From: UBA1181 sp045226255
Lineage (GTDB): Bacteria > Bacteroidota > Bacteroidia > Bacteroidales > Paludibacteraceae
Direction of reading: 5' to 3'
NCBI GenBank assembly: GCA_045226255.1
Contig: JBGVCG010000030.1
Coordinates: 1 to 64,000 of the forward strand
Length of the DNA: 64,000 nt
Shown: piece after piece, positions 43,803-54,600 of the stretch
Numbering within the stretch: position 1 is the first letter of the stretch
Layout: each line of letters starts with the position of its first letter
Translations under genes and position numbers: made by a program
The notes under the pieces: model-generated
Seen by the model: the letters and a program-made list of their open reading frames with translations, nothing else
Told to the model about the DNA's origin: nothing
The model's database searches: none

Positions 43803-43848
43803 AAATAGTAAATTGTAAATGGTTAAATAGTAAATTATACTACCTTTG
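43803..43848 (+). promoter_or_regulatory. Promoter of the TfoX/alkyltransferase operon, overlapping an AT-rich repeat
   Basis: TACCTTTG at 43841-43848. Just before it is an array of AAATAGTAAATTGTAAATGG type units (43803-43837), the same kind as at 2007 and 45897. The 43658-43802 stretch shows nothing else. Confidence 0.5.
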
Positions 43849-43904
43849 TGTCAATCAACATTAGGAAGAGACCCTTCCGTGTTGCGGAACTAAAAAGAAG
43901 ACTT

Positions 43905-44225
43905 ATGCCAACCTCAAAATCCTACGCGGACTTCATCCTTGAGCAACTCTCAGGGTTGCCAGAAATCGCTTCCCGTCAGATGATGGGCGAATACATTCTG
44001 TACTACCGTGACAAAGTCATCGGGGGCATCTACGACGACCGCTTCCTTGTGAAGCCAGTGAAGGCGGCACGTGAAAGGATGCCCGAGGCACCCTACCAAC
44101 TACCTTACGAGGGGGCGAAAGAGATGCTGCTGGTGGACAATGTGGACAATCGTGATTTCCTTGCGGATCTGATCACGTCCATGTACGACGAACTGCCGGA
44201 GGTGAAGAAAAAGAAGAAAGCATGA
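43905..44225 (+). CDS. TfoX N-terminal domain protein
   Basis: 106 residues from MPTSKSYADFILEQLSGLPE; the ATG at 43848 is part of the promoter box and is rejected. ASRQMMGEYILYYRDKVIGG and DRFLVKPVKAARERMPEAPY then GAKEMLLVD are the TfoX_N signature. The C-terminal domain of full TfoX is missing, as usual in Bacteroidota. Its stop overlaps the alkyltransferase start by 4 bases. Confidence 0.85.
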   Translation: MPTSKSYADFILEQLSGLPEIASRQMMGEYILYYRDKVIGGIYDDRFLVKPVKAARERMPEAPYQLPYEGAKEMLLVDNVDNRDFLADLITSMYDELPEVKKKKKA

Positions 44226-44716
44226 TCTTCCAATCGTTCTATCACACCCCACCTGAGTTTGACGACCTGCTGATGAGGTCTGATGGGGAGGTTCTCACGG
44301 AACTACGCTTCGTGAAGGCATACGATGCAGAACACACCCAAAGGGACCTGCCGATTTTTCAGGAGGTCAGTCGCTGGTTGGATTGCTATTTCGCTGGGAA
44401 TGAGCCTAATTTCACACCCGAATACAGGCTGGAAGGTGCGACGCCCTTCCGCCAAGAGGTGCTGGAGTGGGTACGAAGAATTCCTTTCGGGGAGACAATG
44501 ACCTACGGAGAAATCGCCGCACGAATCGCCCAAAGACACGCAACAGGCACCATGTCGGCGCAGGCGGTGGGCGGAGCGGTGGGTTGGAATCCAATCTGCA
44601 TCATAATACCCTGCCACAGGGTCATTGGCGCGCATAACAAGCTCACAGGGTATAGCGGAGGAATGGAGAACAAAATAGCACTACTAAAATATGAAGAATT
44701 AAAAATTAAAAATTAA
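44222..44716 (+). CDS. ogt: Methylated-DNA--protein-cysteine methyltransferase
   Basis: 164 residues. Active site IIIPCHRVIG with the acceptor Cys, helix-turn-helix MTYGEIAARIAQRHATGTMS, and YSGGMENKIALL after it. It removes methyl groups from O6-methylguanine in a single-turnover reaction. It is translationally coupled to the TfoX-like gene. Confidence 0.93.
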   Translation: MIFQSFYHTPPEFDDLLMRSDGEVLTELRFVKAYDAEHTQRDLPIFQEVSRWLDCYFAGNEPNFTPEYRLEGATPFRQEVLEWVRRIPFGETMTYGEIAARIAQRHATGTMSAQAVGGAVGWNPICIIIPCHRVIGAHNKLTGYSGGMENKIALLKYEELKIKN

Positions 44717-44727
44717 GATAACCAACA

Positions 44728-45876
44728 ATGAAACGCACGATCATCACCACCCTCATCGTATTGCTCACCGCCTTGGTCGTTTTCCACAGCGGGCGCCTAT
44801 TCGGCCATGAGTTCGGGGAATCAGAGCAGAAAAAAGAGACGGTAACCGACCCGGTCTTGGTGACCTTAGAGAATGCCCGCACCGTGTGGAGCGAGGCCAC
44901 CTCCGTGGAGCTGACCACAGACGGAATTTACGAAGTGAAGGATGGGCGTACCCTCCTAGGCTTCATCATGAGATCCACCCCGCAAAGCGAAAAGACGATC
45001 GGCTACATCGGCCAGACACCCCTACTGATCGCACTCGACACGGAGGCCAAGGTATACCGTGTGGTCGCCCTGGAGAACGATGAGACGCCAGGCTACTTCG
45101 CCATGGTCACAAGGTCGGGACTGCTCGACGCATGGAACGGAAAGAGCGTGGCGGATGCAGTGTCGGCGGAAGTGGACGCTGTCAGCGGTGCCACCTACAG
45201 CAGCCGAGCCGTCATCCAAAGCCTGCAGAAACGTTTGGCGGTGGTCGGGGAAGTGAAAGCCAACCCTGTGGACTGGGGCAAATGGGTACGGGATGGTGTC
45301 ATGCTACTCTTCGTGCTCCTGACCCTTTGGGCATGGTTCCGCCCGCAGAAAGTAGGCAAATACCGTCGATGGATACTCCTCGGCTCGGTGCTCATCGTAG
45401 GCATCTGGCAAGGGAGGATGCTCTCCATGGCGCAGTTCCTCGGGTGGATCACGGGAGGCATACCGTTGCCTGCGCAATGGTTGATGCTCGCCATCCTGCT
45501 ATTGGCCTTGCTGTTGCCAATATTCACAGGCAAAGCCTACTACTGTTCATGGCTCTGCCCAATGGGTGCGGCACAATCATTGTTAGGCGACATCAACAAA
45601 AAACATAAGCTCAAGCTATCGGCCACGCTGGTCAAATGGTTGCAGATCCTACGCACCGCCATCCTCCTGTTCGGGCTGTTGGCGATAGGCATCGGACTGA
45701 GTTTCGACTTCGCGGACATAGAGGCCTTCACCATCTTCCGTCCACAATCCGCACCTATCGTGGCGCTGGTTTTGGCGGTTGTTTCCCTATTGTTGTCCAT
45801 CTTTGTGGCCCGTCCGTGGTGCCGATTCCTGTGCCCGCTCGGAGAAGTACTTGATAAAGTAAGAGTTAAGAAGTAA
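44728..45876 (+). CDS. Flavinylated FMN-binding / polyferredoxin membrane protein (NosR-like)
   Basis: 382 residues. Helix (about 4-22), then an extracytoplasmic FMN-binding domain with VDAVSGATYSSRAV; Thr156 is the residue that ApbE would link to FMN. Then five or six helices (about 190-375) with two Cys clusters, YYCSWLCPMGAAQ and WCRFLCPLGEVLD, of the NosR/polyferredoxin type. Such proteins carry electrons across the inner membrane between cytoplasmic Fe-S and periplasmic flavin. The gene stands alone downstream of ogt (11 bp). The flavin attachment depends on ApbE, encoded at 11192. Confidence 0.87.
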   Translation: MKRTIITTLIVLLTALVVFHSGRLFGHEFGESEQKKETVTDPVLVTLENARTVWSEATSVELTTDGIYEVKDGRTLLGFIMRSTPQSEKTIGYIGQTPLLIALDTEAKVYRVVALENDETPGYFAMVTRSGLLDAWNGKSVADAVSAEVDAVSGATYSSRAVIQSLQKRLAVVGEVKANPVDWGKWVRDGVMLLFVLLTLWAWFRPQKVGKYRRWILLGSVLIVGIWQGRMLSMAQFLGWITGGIPLPAQWLMLAILLLALLLPIFTGKAYYCSWLCPMGAAQSLLGDINKKHKLKLSATLVKWLQILRTAILLFGLLAIGIGLSFDFADIEAFTIFRPQSAPIVALVLAVVSLLLSIFVARPWCRFLCPLGEVLDKVRVKK

Positions 45877-45967
45877 GAGTTAAAACAATCGTACACAGTA
45901 AATAGTAAATCGTAAATAGTAAATGGCAAATAGTTAAATAGTAAATGCCATGTATCTAATGCGATAG
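45862..45967 (+). repeat. AT-rich dispersed repeats, copy B
   Basis: Two kinds in a row: TAAGAGTTAAGAAGTAAGAG (45860 on) and AGTAAATAGTAAATCGTAAA (45897 on), ending in GTTAAATAGTAAAT, then CCATGTATCTAATGCGATA. The latter matches the copy at 2007-2055. They follow the polyferredoxin gene directly, so its last codons (RVKK) overlap the first repeat. Confidence 0.6.
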
Positions 45968-46024
45968 GAGAAACATTCCCCTCAAAAAATATAAAGCAAG
46001 AAACTACTGATTAGAATAAATTTT

Positions 46025-46032
46025 TATCTTTG
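46025..46032 (+). promoter_or_regulatory. -7 box of the metallopeptidase gene
   Basis: TATCTTTG, 22 bp before the ATG at 46055. Confidence 0.5.
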
Positions 46033-46054
46033 CGAAACTTTAAAACTAAACGAC

Positions 46055-46921
46055 ATGAGATTAAACGGAAGAAGAGAAAGTTCAAATGTGGACGACCGCA
46101 GAAGAAGTGGTGCGGGGAAAGCAGGTTTAGGTATAGGTGGCGCTCTATTGATCGCAGCCATCACCTACTTCACGACAGGAAACTTGGGTCAGGCGATCAG
46201 CACCGGTTTCCAAGTAGTACAATCATCAGGCTCCGGCACAAACAGCTCATACGAGCCAACAGAGGAAGAGAACGAGTTGGCCAAATTCACTAGCCAGATC
46301 TTAGCAGGAACAGAGGACATCTGGACGGATCAATTCCAAAAGATGGGCAAGACCTATCATGCGCCACACCTCGTCATGTTCCACGGAGCAGTCAACTCAG
46401 GTTGTGGTTCAGCTAGTTCATCCACAGGTCCGTTCTACTGTTCCGCAGACCAAACCGTATACATTGACTTACAATTCTTCACGACGATGAAGTCGCAATT
46501 CGGAACAGCGGGCGACTTCGCATACGCATACGTCATCGCACACGAGGTGGGCCACCATGTGCAGAACGAGTTAGGCATCCTCGGCCAGGTTCACCAGAAG
46601 ATGAGCCAGGTATCCAAGACAGAATCCAACCAATACAGCGTGCGTCTCGAGTTGCAGGCAGACTTCCTTGCGGGAGTTTGGGCATACAACGACCACAAGA
46701 AATTCCAGTCATTGGAGGATGGAGACATCGAAGAGGGTTTGAGTATCGCCTCAAGAATTGGAGACGACTATTTGCAGAAACAGGCTCAAGGCTACACCGT
46801 ACCAGAGTCCTTCAACCACGGAACCTCCGCACAGCGTTCCCGTTGGCTGAAAAAGGGTGCTACCGGAGCTGACATTTCAGAAGGAAACAAGTTATTCCAA
46901 CTCCCTTATAGCGATCTATAA
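46055..46921 (+). CDS. Neutral zinc metallopeptidase (YpfJ-like)
   Basis: 288 residues. One helix (about 24-44) after a basic N-terminus, so anchored in the inner membrane. The zinc motif is HEVGHHVQNELG (about 170), and LELQADFLAGVWAYNDHK gives the downstream Glu/Asp ligand as in the family. SGCGSASSSTGPFYCSADQT is the typical central segment. It is followed by a hairpin. Confidence 0.93.
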   Translation: MRLNGRRESSNVDDRRRSGAGKAGLGIGGALLIAAITYFTTGNLGQAISTGFQVVQSSGSGTNSSYEPTEEENELAKFTSQILAGTEDIWTDQFQKMGKTYHAPHLVMFHGAVNSGCGSASSSTGPFYCSADQTVYIDLQFFTTMKSQFGTAGDFAYAYVIAHEVGHHVQNELGILGQVHQKMSQVSKTESNQYSVRLELQADFLAGVWAYNDHKKFQSLEDGDIEEGLSIASRIGDDYLQKQAQGYTVPESFNHGTSAQRSRWLKKGATGADISEGNKLFQLPYSDL

Positions 46922-46943
46922 CCGAGCGGATAAAAACAGAAAG

Positions 46944-46977
46944 TGGGGGTTGCTCAGTGAAAACTGGACAACCCCCA
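46944..46977 (+). terminator. Terminator after the metallopeptidase gene
   Basis: 9-bp stem TGGGGGTTG / CAACCCCCA with a 16-nt loop, followed by TTCTATTAG. The T-run is weak, but the strong stem and place after the stop support it. Confidence 0.6.
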
Positions 46978-47137
46978 TTCTATTAGGGAATAGTCTTTCT
47001 GTATTATGATATATTCTATTCGCGTTTTGTTCAGCAGAGAGTCCACAACCCAATCGGCAAGGAATACAACCACATGAGTTGGAGGGAAATATTCAGGGGA
47101 AGCAGGCGACAGACAAGCAGAAGTCACCTGCGTTCAA

Positions 47138-47974
47138 TTACTCATAATAGACGATCTCACGTCTAGTGATAAAGCGCACTTGGTCTTTCTTGACGTCGAA
47201 TATCGTTTCCGTCACCCAATTACCATGGTCATCGTATTCATACACGCACTTAGCCTCCGCCAAGAGTTTGTCTTCGTACGGAATTGTCAAGGAAGAGGCA
47301 AGCAAGCCACGGTCGTCATACTCGAACAAGACCTTATAGCTGAGCAAGCCCTTGTGATAATGGCCCACCTCAACAATCTGACCGCTCTCATTGTATGCAG
47401 AGACACGCTTTGAGAACTCCTCATTCTTATCGTTATAATCCGTTTCGGAGATTAAGTTTCCAGACTTATTGTACTCATAGACACGGCGAAACACCAGTTC
47501 GCCATTCGCCCGCGTATGCTTATACTCACATTGACGGCCATTTCGGTCATACTCGTAAGAGTAGAGGTCTGACACATTACCGTTCTCGTCATGGCGCACC
47601 TCCTCCTTCTTGTTACCGTTACCATCATAGACGTTCACATTGACGCCAGAGACCTCACCCTCTTGGTTGAAGTTAGTCTCCTTCACACAGATACCATTCT
47701 CGTACTTATGCACGCTACGGCTGCTCAAACGATTGTCAATGTCATAGGATCGTTGCTCGGTAAGACCACCATTACGGTTAAAGTTGTAGAACTCATTCCA
47801 AATTCGCTCCTCCATCACGTTATCAAACACAACGCTCGCGTCGTAGGTTTGAGAGTGGAGTGACTTAACATTTCCTTTCAAGCCCAACGCATTAGGTACA
47901 TTTTTCTGCTCCTCTTGACATTCCGTCAAAACAAACAAGGCCAATACGCCCCAAAACAATAATCTTTTTTTCAT
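47138..47974 (-). CDS. YD/RHS-repeat-like lipoprotein
   Basis: 278 residues, lipobox LTEC (Cys19). It then carries about eight units of roughly 20-25 residues of the type YEYDRNGRQCEYKHTRANGE and YEYNKSGNLISETDYNDKNE, similar to YD/RHS and MORN-like beta repeats. Envelope-anchored, function unknown. Base composition is like its neighbours. Confidence 0.7.
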   Translation of the reverse strand: MKKRLLFWGVLALFVLTECQEEQKNVPNALGLKGNVKSLHSQTYDASVVFDNVMEERIWNEFYNFNRNGGLTEQRSYDIDNRLSSRSVHKYENGICVKETNFNQEGEVSGVNVNVYDGNGNKKEEVRHDENGNVSDLYSYEYDRNGRQCEYKHTRANGELVFRRVYEYNKSGNLISETDYNDKNEEFSKRVSAYNESGQIVEVGHYHKGLLSYKVLFEYDDRGLLASSLTIPYEDKLLAEAKCVYEYDDHGNWVTETIFDVKKDQVRFITRREIVYYE

Positions 47975-48163
47975 GCGATTCCTTTTTAAAACACCTTTTA
48001 AACACCTTATTACGTAAACACCTTACAAACATGTATCCGTAAATATATAAATAAAATTTCGGAAAAACCAACATTTGAGAAGATAAATTTCACGGTGGAT
48101 ACGGCAAAAAATGACGAAAAAAGGATTAAAAGCGCTGGCCCTTAGCCCTTTGCGTCCCGCGAT

Positions 48164-51100
48164 TTAATCTGACGTTTTCATGCCTATATGCACGATTCCA
48201 CATTCCGTCCCCACCCGGACTATATATATTCCAGGGAAAGGGATAACAATATCCACCGCATCATCAGTTGCCGTTTCCTTGGCGACCATGGTTCCCACAG
48301 CGGAAAAGACCTCAACCAGTCCTCCCTTCTCCACATTCCGCAGGGATATTGTTTTGTCATACACATAGATCTGCGTCTTAGATTCATCGTCCATTGCCTC
48401 CTCCACAGAGACCGTTTCGCACGTCAGGCTACCATTAGGAGAGAGCGGCGTCGCAGTGAACACTGTATCCCCGTCGGCACCCTCACAGATTCCGAAGAGG
48501 GTCATCTCGGAGCGTCCGTCCCCCACACGACCGAACGACTCATTCGTTCCATGAGACTCAAAAACGATTGAATCCAAAAGGATCTCTTCGCCCCGATAGA
48601 AACCAGTTAGCGTGACGGTTTCCGCGGCGGACACACCCAGCTTGAAATTCAGGTGCAGCGGACCTTTCTCAGGCGTTTTATCCGCCCAAAGCAGTTTATA
48701 CCCATGAGCAGGCACCACCGTCTCCGTAAATCCTTTAGGGATGGTGCACTTCACCGCCTTCGTCACGTTTTCGACAACCATTCCAGCCAAATCGACATTT
48801 CTATCGCCAGCATTGTACACCTCTATCCAATCCGGGAAATCACCCTTCTCATCAGCAAGGGTCGTGTTGGAGGCACAGACCTCGTTCAGGTAGAGATCCG
48901 TCGGCTTCACATAATCAGGGTCATATTCAAAGAACATCGTGATCTTCAACTCATTATCCTTCGCATAGGCAGTCAACGCACCACCGAGATACTTGCTGTT
49001 GTCATCGCTCCTGACCACCGTATCGTTGATGTTCCATCTTAATATTCTATAGCCCACAGGAACAATCGGCTCCACCTTCACCCGTGCCCCGGAATAGCGC
49101 CAAGTATTGTATTTCAAAGAATTAACCTCTCTCTTGTTCAGAAGGAACTTAAAATTAGGCGTCTCGTCATCAGGAAACACGGTTCTAATCTTCACAACCA
49201 CAGAGTCATCTCCCAAGCCGAACCGTTCCTTCAGTTGGTCCACGACATACACCTTTCGCTCCTTGGCGAAGGAACGCATCTGCTCGACCGTCTCATCAAA
49301 AGCGGCCGGGTTGCCGGGAGCATCCAAGAAGGCTGCGTTCTTGATCGTCGCACACATATCGAGCCTCGTCAAATCCCAGATGGAATCGAGCTTTGTATCA
49401 ATCCGTTCGTCAGTGAACTGATTCTCCAGCCTATCAAGATATCGGTCCAAGAACTGCCAACGGAAGTCCTCGTTTCGGAGGCAAGACCTGAGCAACACCC
49501 ACATCGCCTCGACACCCTTCTCCTCCGTGGCGAACTTAATCATGTCCTTATCCACAGAGGTCGCCTTGGACAACCCGAAATCCGTATCATAAAGGATCCA
49601 ACGGAATCTGCCCCCATCGTGTTTCCGCCACATCTTAATGTTATTAGAGACCCAATCGGTATTGCCAACATATTGTTCAATAATCTGATAGTCAATATAT
49701 TCATCAATATCCATCATCGTCGCCAACCGATCGTAGAAATCATCACGTTCATAGCTCTTGCTCACGTAGTCAATCATCACATTATAGGCTTCCTTCGTAC
49801 CCGCCTCACAAGAATAGCCCACGCCCAAGAAATCGATCTCATCCACGTCGAGTCCATAGTTGTGGTAGACATAATCCTCATTGGAGCGCTCCGTCAGAAT
49901 CATCATGCCGTAGAAGATACCATTCAGGTAGAACGCCACAGGTTGAGCCATCTGTCTGTCCAGGTTCATACCGTCGCCAAGGCTTTGGATAAACATATCC
50001 CTCCATCGGGGCTGAACGTACGAGTAACCATTCCCGCCATTGCGCAAGGCAAGGCTCTTGTACTTCTTGTAATCACGAGCGGGGAAGAAGTTGTCGTATT
50101 GCATCTTAGACTTCCCAGACCGTTTGTTCGCCTTGATCTTCAAACTCTTCGCCACATGAATCCTTGTACATCCGCCATAGACACCAATCTCAACCTCCTG
50201 ATTATCCACCACTTCACCGTTTAGGATATATTCAAAATTGGCAGAGCGCATCCATTCACGGTTATAGTTGGCAGGGAAATCATAGCAACCGGAGATGATA
50301 CCATTGGTCCCCTCCACATACAAGCCTAGGCTATCGCCAAAGACATCTTCGTTATTGGCGGAGAGGGAAACAACAGGGAGCCTATTCCCCACCCCTTTGC
50401 AAGCCTCATAAAACTTATCAGGGAGGATGAAGGTGCCCGTAAGGATCTCGCTGAACAGCAAGTCCTCCATATACGCCCTCGCACGCACGACGGTAGTCTG
50501 CTCGATCGGGAAGGCACCCTCGTACTTCGTTCCGTTCTCAGGAGTAGGCACGTCTCCATTCAGGGTGTAATAGATCTGTGCGCCCTCCGTTTCGCAAGCC
50601 AGCTCGACGCTCAACGCACCATCATACAATCCAGGCTTTCCGCTCTTGAATAAAGGTTTCGCCACCCTATTAGAGATCGACGTCGCCAATTCGTCATTCG
50701 GTTCGCCAGGCGTAGGAATCATGAATCCATCCTCGCAGTAGGCGATGTGCGGATATTGTTTCGGGTAAGGCAGTTCCAGCGTCTCGCCTCCATTAGAAAA
50801 AGAAATCATCCCCTTATCCGTAGAGAGTTTATGCCCCACGCTACCGACGTAACGAGGATGGACACGCATGGCAGAGACACTACCCGACTCCACCTTGCCG
50901 AAGAACAGCAAGGAATAGCCGTTAGGGATGAGATGGGAAGAGTCCAGCACCACGCTCCAATCCGTCTGCCCCTCCTTCTCGTTGACCACAGTCCAGCCCT
51001 TCAGGTCGACAGCAGGTCCATCGTTATAGAACTCCACATAACCATCATAGTTATATTGATCACTGACAACCGTAGCGACATTGTTCGTCATGATTTCCGA

Positions 51101-51175
51101 GATGCTCACTTTCGCATCCACAGTCATAACGCACAGCACCAATAGCAATATTTGAAACAGTACAACTTTCCTCAT
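48164..51175 (-). CDS. CotH-domain surface protein with lamin-tail domains
   Basis: About 1003 residues from MRKVVLFQILLLVLCVMTVD (the earlier ATG adds only MDN). Order: signal peptide; lamin-tail domain about 27-165; chitobiase C-terminal-like Ig domain about 180-265; CotH kinase-like domain about 275-640 with KSLKIKANKRSGKSKMQYDN, ALRNGGNGY and WILYDTDFGL; second lamin-tail about 765-890 (DLYLNEVCASNTTLADEKGD); C-terminal sorting-like domain (LVEVFSAVGTMV; GIYIVRVGTECG). CotH proteins are atypical kinases in spore coats and many surface proteins. It is divergent from the hybrid regulator. Confidence 0.88.
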   Translation of the reverse strand: MRKVVLFQILLLVLCVMTVDAKVSISEIMTNNVATVVSDQYNYDGYVEFYNDGPAVDLKGWTVVNEKEGQTDWSVVLDSSHLIPNGYSLLFFGKVESGSVSAMRVHPRYVGSVGHKLSTDKGMISFSNGGETLELPYPKQYPHIAYCEDGFMIPTPGEPNDELATSISNRVAKPLFKSGKPGLYDGALSVELACETEGAQIYYTLNGDVPTPENGTKYEGAFPIEQTTVVRARAYMEDLLFSEILTGTFILPDKFYEACKGVGNRLPVVSLSANNEDVFGDSLGLYVEGTNGIISGCYDFPANYNREWMRSANFEYILNGEVVDNQEVEIGVYGGCTRIHVAKSLKIKANKRSGKSKMQYDNFFPARDYKKYKSLALRNGGNGYSYVQPRWRDMFIQSLGDGMNLDRQMAQPVAFYLNGIFYGMMILTERSNEDYVYHNYGLDVDEIDFLGVGYSCEAGTKEAYNVMIDYVSKSYERDDFYDRLATMMDIDEYIDYQIIEQYVGNTDWVSNNIKMWRKHDGGRFRWILYDTDFGLSKATSVDKDMIKFATEEKGVEAMWVLLRSCLRNEDFRWQFLDRYLDRLENQFTDERIDTKLDSIWDLTRLDMCATIKNAAFLDAPGNPAAFDETVEQMRSFAKERKVYVVDQLKERFGLGDDSVVVKIRTVFPDDETPNFKFLLNKREVNSLKYNTWRYSGARVKVEPIVPVGYRILRWNINDTVVRSDDNSKYLGGALTAYAKDNELKITMFFEYDPDYVKPTDLYLNEVCASNTTLADEKGDFPDWIEVYNAGDRNVDLAGMVVENVTKAVKCTIPKGFTETVVPAHGYKLLWADKTPEKGPLHLNFKLGVSAAETVTLTGFYRGEEILLDSIVFESHGTNESFGRVGDGRSEMTLFGICEGADGDTVFTATPLSPNGSLTCETVSVEEAMDDESKTQIYVYDKTISLRNVEKGGLVEVFSAVGTMVAKETATDDAVDIVIPFPGIYIVRVGTECGIVHIGMKTSD

Positions 51176-51184
51176 ATTGTCCAA

Positions 51185-51644
51185 AATAACTAAATATCCG
51201 CAAAGCTACAAACTTTATCACCTTCTATCGATAATTTTTGGGGGCATTACAATACAAAAGTTGGTACCGATAATATGCATGGTTATCCTTCACACCGTAT
51301 CCAACAGTCAGAATCATCTCCTACAAGATACATTGTAAAATCCCTATCAGAAGTAGTTATTAAATAATCCTTAACAACTGAACTTTATCCAACTCTCCCT
51401 CTTTCAGAATGTTAGATATAAGCATATTGTTATTGGAATCGAGGTGAAAAATCTTCCCTAAAGCATATTTTGAGATGACAAAGAGAGTAGAAAAAATGAC
51501 GTCTATTTACCATCCGGAGCCAAAATAAGCCTTTCGTCCGCCTACCATCCCCGCCCCCTTTCCTCACAAAAAAGAAAAGTTCGGTAATATATTCCAACGA
51601 AAAAATATATATTTGCAACGCTAAAACCGAAAAACACAGGTCTA
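51185..51644. other. Divergent control region of CotH protein and hybrid regulator
   Basis: 460 bases. Minus-strand -7 box TAGCTTTG at 51201-51208 for the CotH gene; plus-strand -7 box TATATTTG at 51608-51615 for the regulator, giving a leader of about 25 nt. Neither has a clear TTG at 20 bp. No gene or hairpin was seen between. Confidence 0.45.
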
Positions 51645-54600
51645 ATGATTGTCAAGAAGTCATTCGCGCACATATTGGCACTTATCGTTGCCATTATGCT
51701 CTGCACGCCTGAATCACGGGCGGGCATCAGCTATCGCATGGAGCGTATGGAGCGCTATTCGGCGGCGGAAGGACTATCGTCCAACATGACGCACGGCATG
51801 ACGGAAGACTCTCTTGGTCACATCTGGGTTTGCACGGACTATGGGCTTTCACGTTTCGACGGAAGCCGCTTCAAACGATTCGAAAAGGGTGAATACCCCT
51901 CTATCCTCCGCAATGACTTCTTTTGCGCGGCAACCCAAAAGGATGGTTCCGTACTCATCGGAAGCTACCTCGGCGTGGCGCTGAAATACGACGCCCGCAA
52001 GGACACTTTCCTTTTTATCGCCCCAAAAGATTTCGAAAAGACCTACTACAAACAGGTGTCCGGATTCTGCTCCGGGCAAAAAGGAGAGACCTACATGTGG
52101 ACATCGGGCGGCATCTACCAATACGATCAGAATGAGGGTCGATTCACCACCGAAACACCAATTTACGAAATGACCAAGGACACGTTCATCTGCTCCATGT
52201 ACGTGGACCCGAACAACCGCATTTGGATATGCACCTACAACTCACTGAAAATCGTACAACCCGACGGGAAACTGATCCGAAGGGACAAACTTGACTTGGG
52301 AGAGATGTATGCCAGCAAGGTCATCGCCCTCGACAAAAAGCATATCCTCATCACCTGCTTCTCCAACAACCTGATTGAATATATCCTGTCTGACGATGGG
52401 CAAATCATCGATTCCAAGAAAATCAGGCTTCCTTTCTCCAACATCACCAGCGTACTGAAGGACAGGTCTGGCAGGATATGGTTCACCACGGACGGAAACG
52501 GACTTTGGTATACGGACGAGGAGTTGGCAGAGGCAACCAACTACGTGAACATCAGGCCGGCAGGATACCCAAGCGACGCCATCAGCAAACTCTACTGCAT
52601 CCAAGAGACAAAAGACGGCGACCTATGGATCGGCACCCAAAACACGGGTATATGGAGGTACAAAAAGAATAGAAGCAACCTGATCACATCGTCGCAAGAT
52701 ATTCCGTTCCCTGAAAAGATGTGCTCCGACTTCATCGAGACCGAAGACGGATCCATCTACGCCGTATCCGACGGTGGCGGTCTATCATGGATCAGCAACG
52801 ATCTCAAAACATTCGAACAGATACCTGGCAAAGCGGGTGAAAACAATCAAAACGCCCTCAGCATCGCACAAGACGCCGACGGCAAGATATGGATAGCCAC
52901 GTGGGGTGGCGGCATCCAAATATACGACCCGACAAGCAAGAGTTTCAAGCAAGAAAGATTCGAGGAGCTTAAATCCACACTCAGCTGTTTCTTCTCCGTC
53001 AATATCATGAAAAACAACGAGATATGGATCTGCACGGGAGGAGACGGACTCTATGTGAGAAGGGCGGACGGACACTGGGAAAAGTTTCTGTTACCTTTCG
53101 GCGGCAACGAGTACGATATGTGGACCTACGGTGTCACTGAAGGAACCAACGGAACCCGCTGGATCATCACCACACGCTCCATCTGGAGAGTCAACGGAAC
53201 CAACCGAAAGCCTCTGATCGCAGACATATCCAAGCAGAAGGCACACGACCCGATCTGCATCAACGACGCTGTATGCGACAAAGCGGGGAACCTCTACGTG
53301 GGGTGCGACCAAATCATCCTGAAGTTTTCGGAAAACGGAGAGCACTGCGACACGCTAAACTTCGTCCCGAAAGACAACTACTTCTCCATCGAACTATTGG
53401 CCAACAAGGAAATCATAGCCAGAGGAAACAAGGGCATATATAGAATCGACCTTGAAGGGAAGCAATACACCGTCTACCCGTACGAATTCCACGCCAGCGG
53501 AACGGGGCGCTTCCGCATCCACGGCTCCATCGTCCTGAAAGATGGCAGGATCCTCTTCGGCACCAAAGAAGGATTCATCGTCGTCAACCTCAAACAGAAA
53601 GGGGAAGGCGTCAAGACCCACCACTTCGGCATAACCTGCGAGACCGTCAACAGTATCCCTTACAGGAAGACAAACATCCAACAAGTGACCAACGAGGATG
53701 GCTCCATCAAAGAGATGACAGTCAAATACGGGCAAACAGACCTGACATTTCGGGTAGACCTCGTGAACTACTTCCCGAAAGAAATCATTTGCGATTATCA
53801 GCTAGAGGGACTTTCAGACAAATGGACGGAGACAGGCAGTGATCGAGGCATCAACTTCTCCTTCATACCATCCGGCAACTATGTCCTGCACGTACGTAGC
53901 TATATCTCCGGAGAGGAGGACTCCGCAGAAGTAAGGGATGTGCAAATCACCGTACTGCCGCCATGGTGGCAGACCATCTGGTTTAAGATCGGCACCTCCC
54001 TCCTACTCGCCCTCCTGATAGGCACCATCCTCAACCTGCGCATCAGACGGTTGAAGAAAGAGCAGATCGAACTGCAGAAGAAGGTGAAGGAACGCACCCA
54101 CGAATTGGACGAGAAGAACACCGAACTACGATTAGTGTTGCAAGACAAAGACCGACTCATCTCCGTCATCGCCCATGACCTGAAGAACCCGATGTTCGCC
54201 ATCGTGGGTACGTTGGAACAGTTGAACAGCAAGGAAATCGAGGCGGATAACGAATACAAGAAAACATTGAGAGACGTGCACCAATCCGCAGAGACACTCC
54301 AGAACGAGATGGTACGCCTCCTCGAATGGGCGAAAGCCAAAAAAGAGGAGATAGAGTGCAAGCACGAGGACGTCAACGTGGGCAACACGTTGCAGAATTT
54401 AGGACTGCTCTTAAGCGGACTCATCCGCAGCAAGGAGCAGACGCTCGACGTCACCTCACACACTGAGAACTGCGCATACGTCGACTCCAGAATGTTCAGC
54501 ACCATCATCCGCAACCTCATCACCAACGCTGTCAAGTTCACTCCGAAGGGAGGACGCATCGCCTTGTCGGCATGGCAAAACGACGGGAAGATATACGTCA

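Noticed and set aside
46944..46985. Riboswitch or small RNA after the metallopeptidase gene
   Set aside because: Only a single hairpin after a stop codon; a terminator explains it.
49235..50224. 329-residue plus-strand frame inside the CotH gene
   Set aside because: Antisense shadow; rich in His, Ile and Arg as expected from the complementary strand.
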